Translations under genes and position numbers: made by a program | NCBI GenBank assembly: GCA_021802085.1 | Contig: JAKAAZ010000129.1 | Span: 1 to 10,072, forward strand | DNA from: Acidobacteriota bacterium | GTDB taxonomy: Bacteria; Acidobacteriota; Terriglobia; Terriglobales; Acidobacteriaceae | Direction of reading: 5' to 3' | Length of the DNA stretch: 10,072 bases | The notes under the pieces: model-generated | Databases searched by the model: none | Seen by the model: the letters and a program-made list of their open reading frames with translations, nothing else | Told to the model about the DNA's origin: nothing | Shown: positions 8,805 to 10,072 of the stretch, in pieces | How the letters are laid out: every line of letters begins with the position of its first letter | How positions within the stretch are numbered: position 1 is the stretch's first letter

Positions 8805-10072
8805 ATGAAAGTAGTTGAACGCATCTTTTCGCCGACCAGAAACCGTCGGTTGAATGAGCTGATCGGCCTGCTCCTGCTGGCCTGCGCCCTCCTCTTGCTC
8901 CTCTCACTCGCTTCCTACACCCCCTTGGATCCTTCGCTGGATACTGCCGGAGGCTATCTGGCCGGGCGACCGACGCACAACTGGGTGGGCCTGCTGGGCG
9001 CTGGATTGAGCGACCTCCTGCTGCAAGCCGAAGGCGTGACTGCGTTCCTGCTCCCGGCGCTGGTGGGTGGGTTGGGCTGGCTCTGGCTGCGCTCCCGGCC
9101 TGCCGGTTCGCCGGTATCGAAGCTCATCGGCTCCGTTCTGTGCCTGATATTTGTACCCGCGTTGCTGGGCCTGTTGCCTGGACATCTACGCTGGCTGCAT
9201 ATCATTCCAATTGAAGGACTTACTGGTCGATCCATCGCCGACCTGCTGGTGCATTATCTGAATTATCCGGGCGCGTGTGTCCTGTCGATGACCCTGGTGG
9301 CGGCGGCGCTCTATTTAACCACTACGTTCAGCGTGGGCAGCCTGCGTCAGTGGCTGACCGTGCATTTTGCCTTTCTGGCCGCGTGGCGGGACCGCTGGAA
9401 CAATGCCCGCGCCCGGCGAGTGGAGCGCAAAGCCGCTCGCATTGCGGCTCGCGCGCTTGCGAAGGAAGAAGCCGCGCTTGCCAATCACACTGACGACGAT
9501 CCGCGGATTTTTGAAGATACGCGCAAAGACGCATTGCCGACCCGGGTCCGCAAACGTCCCGACTTTTGGGAGGAGCAGGTTCCCGCGCCCCCACCCCAGC
9601 AACTGATGCGTGGAGCTACGCCCCAAGACGACAGTGATGACGAGATGGACACCGCATACGGCGAAGAAGTCGCGCGCCCGACATTGTCCGCAGCCCGGCA
9701 AAACCTGGCGCGGAACACGAGCGACATCGAGTTTTCCCGTCCCGTCACTTCACTGCGGGAGCTGCAACCCGCGGCTGGGCATGCATCTGGCGAGCCGGCA
9801 TCGCTGCGGGTCGAGATTGGCGCCCGCGCCGACGCCGCCGTCAAACCGGTTACGGTGACTGCCAAGGCCGTCGAGGGTTATCGCCTGCCGCCCAGCACGC
9901 TGCTGCATCGCAGCGATGAGAAACAGGTCGTTCGCGAAGACAATCTGCTGAAGGAAGCGCGCGTTCTGGTAGAAAAGTACGCCGAGTTCGACGTCCATGG
10001 ACAGGTCGTCCAGATCAATCCAGGACCGGTGGTGACCACGTTTGAGTTTCGTCCCGATGCCGGGGTGAAATA
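8805..10072 (+). CDS. ftsK: DNA translocase FtsK/SpoIIIE, N-terminal 422 residues (partial)
   Basis: A membrane-anchored, ATP-driven DNA pump that clears chromosome termini from the closing division septum and, in relatives, activates XerCD at dif. The visible part holds the four-helix membrane anchor (hydrophobic segments about 18-38, 78-96, 107-125 and 156-176). A basic stretch (RARRVERKAARIAARALAK, 202-220) and a Pro/Asp/Glu-rich linker (about 228-350) follow. The alpha domain starts at about 358 (YRLPPSTLLHR, LLKEARVLVEKYAEFDVHG, INPGPVVTTFEF). The Walker motor and gamma domain lie beyond the right edge. My plus-frame translation is open from 8805 to the window end. The start is the ATG of MKVVERIFSP; no Shine-Dalgarno sequence is visible before it, and an in-frame TTG at 8751 is a less likely alternative. 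It is divergent from the DUF421 gene. Confidence 0.95.
   Translation, partial: MKVVERIFSPTRNRRLNELIGLLLLACALLLLLSLASYTPLDPSLDTAGGYLAGRPTHNWVGLLGAGLSDLLLQAEGVTAFLLPALVGGLGWLWLRSRPAGSPVSKLIGSVLCLIFVPALLGLLPGHLRWLHIIPIEGLTGRSIADLLVHYLNYPGACVLSMTLVAAALYLTTTFSVGSLRQWLTVHFAFLAAWRDRWNNARARRVERKAARIAARALAKEEAALANHTDDDPRIFEDTRKDALPTRVRKRPDFWEEQVPAPPPQQLMRGATPQDDSDDEMDTAYGEEVARPTLSAARQNLARNTSDIEFSRPVTSLRELQPAAGHASGEPASLRVEIGARADAAVKPVTVTAKAVEGYRLPPSTLLHRSDEKQVVREDNLLKEARVLVEKYAEFDVHGQVVQINPGPVVTTFEFRPDAGVK

Overview
This window looks like ordinary chromosomal DNA from a fairly GC-rich, Gram-negative-type bacterium. The protein styles suggest a member of the Acidobacteria, but that is inference from family resemblance; no taxonomic marker gene is present. 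I recognise seven protein genes, two of them cut by the window edges. There are no tRNA or rRNA genes, CRISPR arrays, insertion sequences, phage genes or origin.

Layout: (1) 1-1329, minus: first 443 codons of dxs (isoprenoid precursor synthesis), running off the left edge. (2) 1330-1451: a leader gap with an imperfect hairpin and small inverted repeats. (3) 1452-2666, minus: a multi-pass acyltransferase-3 membrane protein. (4) 2667-2797: a divergent promoter gap. (5) 2798-4831, plus: a secreted two-domain alpha/beta hydrolase resembling acetyl-xylan esterases. (6) 4868-6841, minus: acetyl-CoA synthetase (acs), convergent with the hydrolase. (7) 6851-7897, minus: a secreted seven-bladed beta-propeller only 9 nt upstream of acs, so probably in the same operon. 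(8) 8015-8587, minus: a DUF421 membrane protein. (9) 8588-8804: a second divergent promoter gap. (10) 8805-10072, plus: the N-terminal part of ftsK (chromosome translocase), running off the right edge. No gene-free stretch exceeds about 220 bases.

How the genes may work together: dxs and ftsK are housekeeping genes. The middle block has a loose acyl/acetate theme: a surface O-acyltransferase, an exported esterase-like hydrolase that could release acetate, and the enzyme that activates acetate to acetyl-CoA. Only propeller-acs looks like an operon; the rest of the theme is inference from adjacency. I found no convincing new multi-gene system. The items most worth a second look are a perfect 12-bp inverted repeat in the propeller signal-peptide region, an imperfect palindrome upstream of dxs, the degenerate second domain and paired cysteines of the hydrolase, and the propeller-acs linkage.
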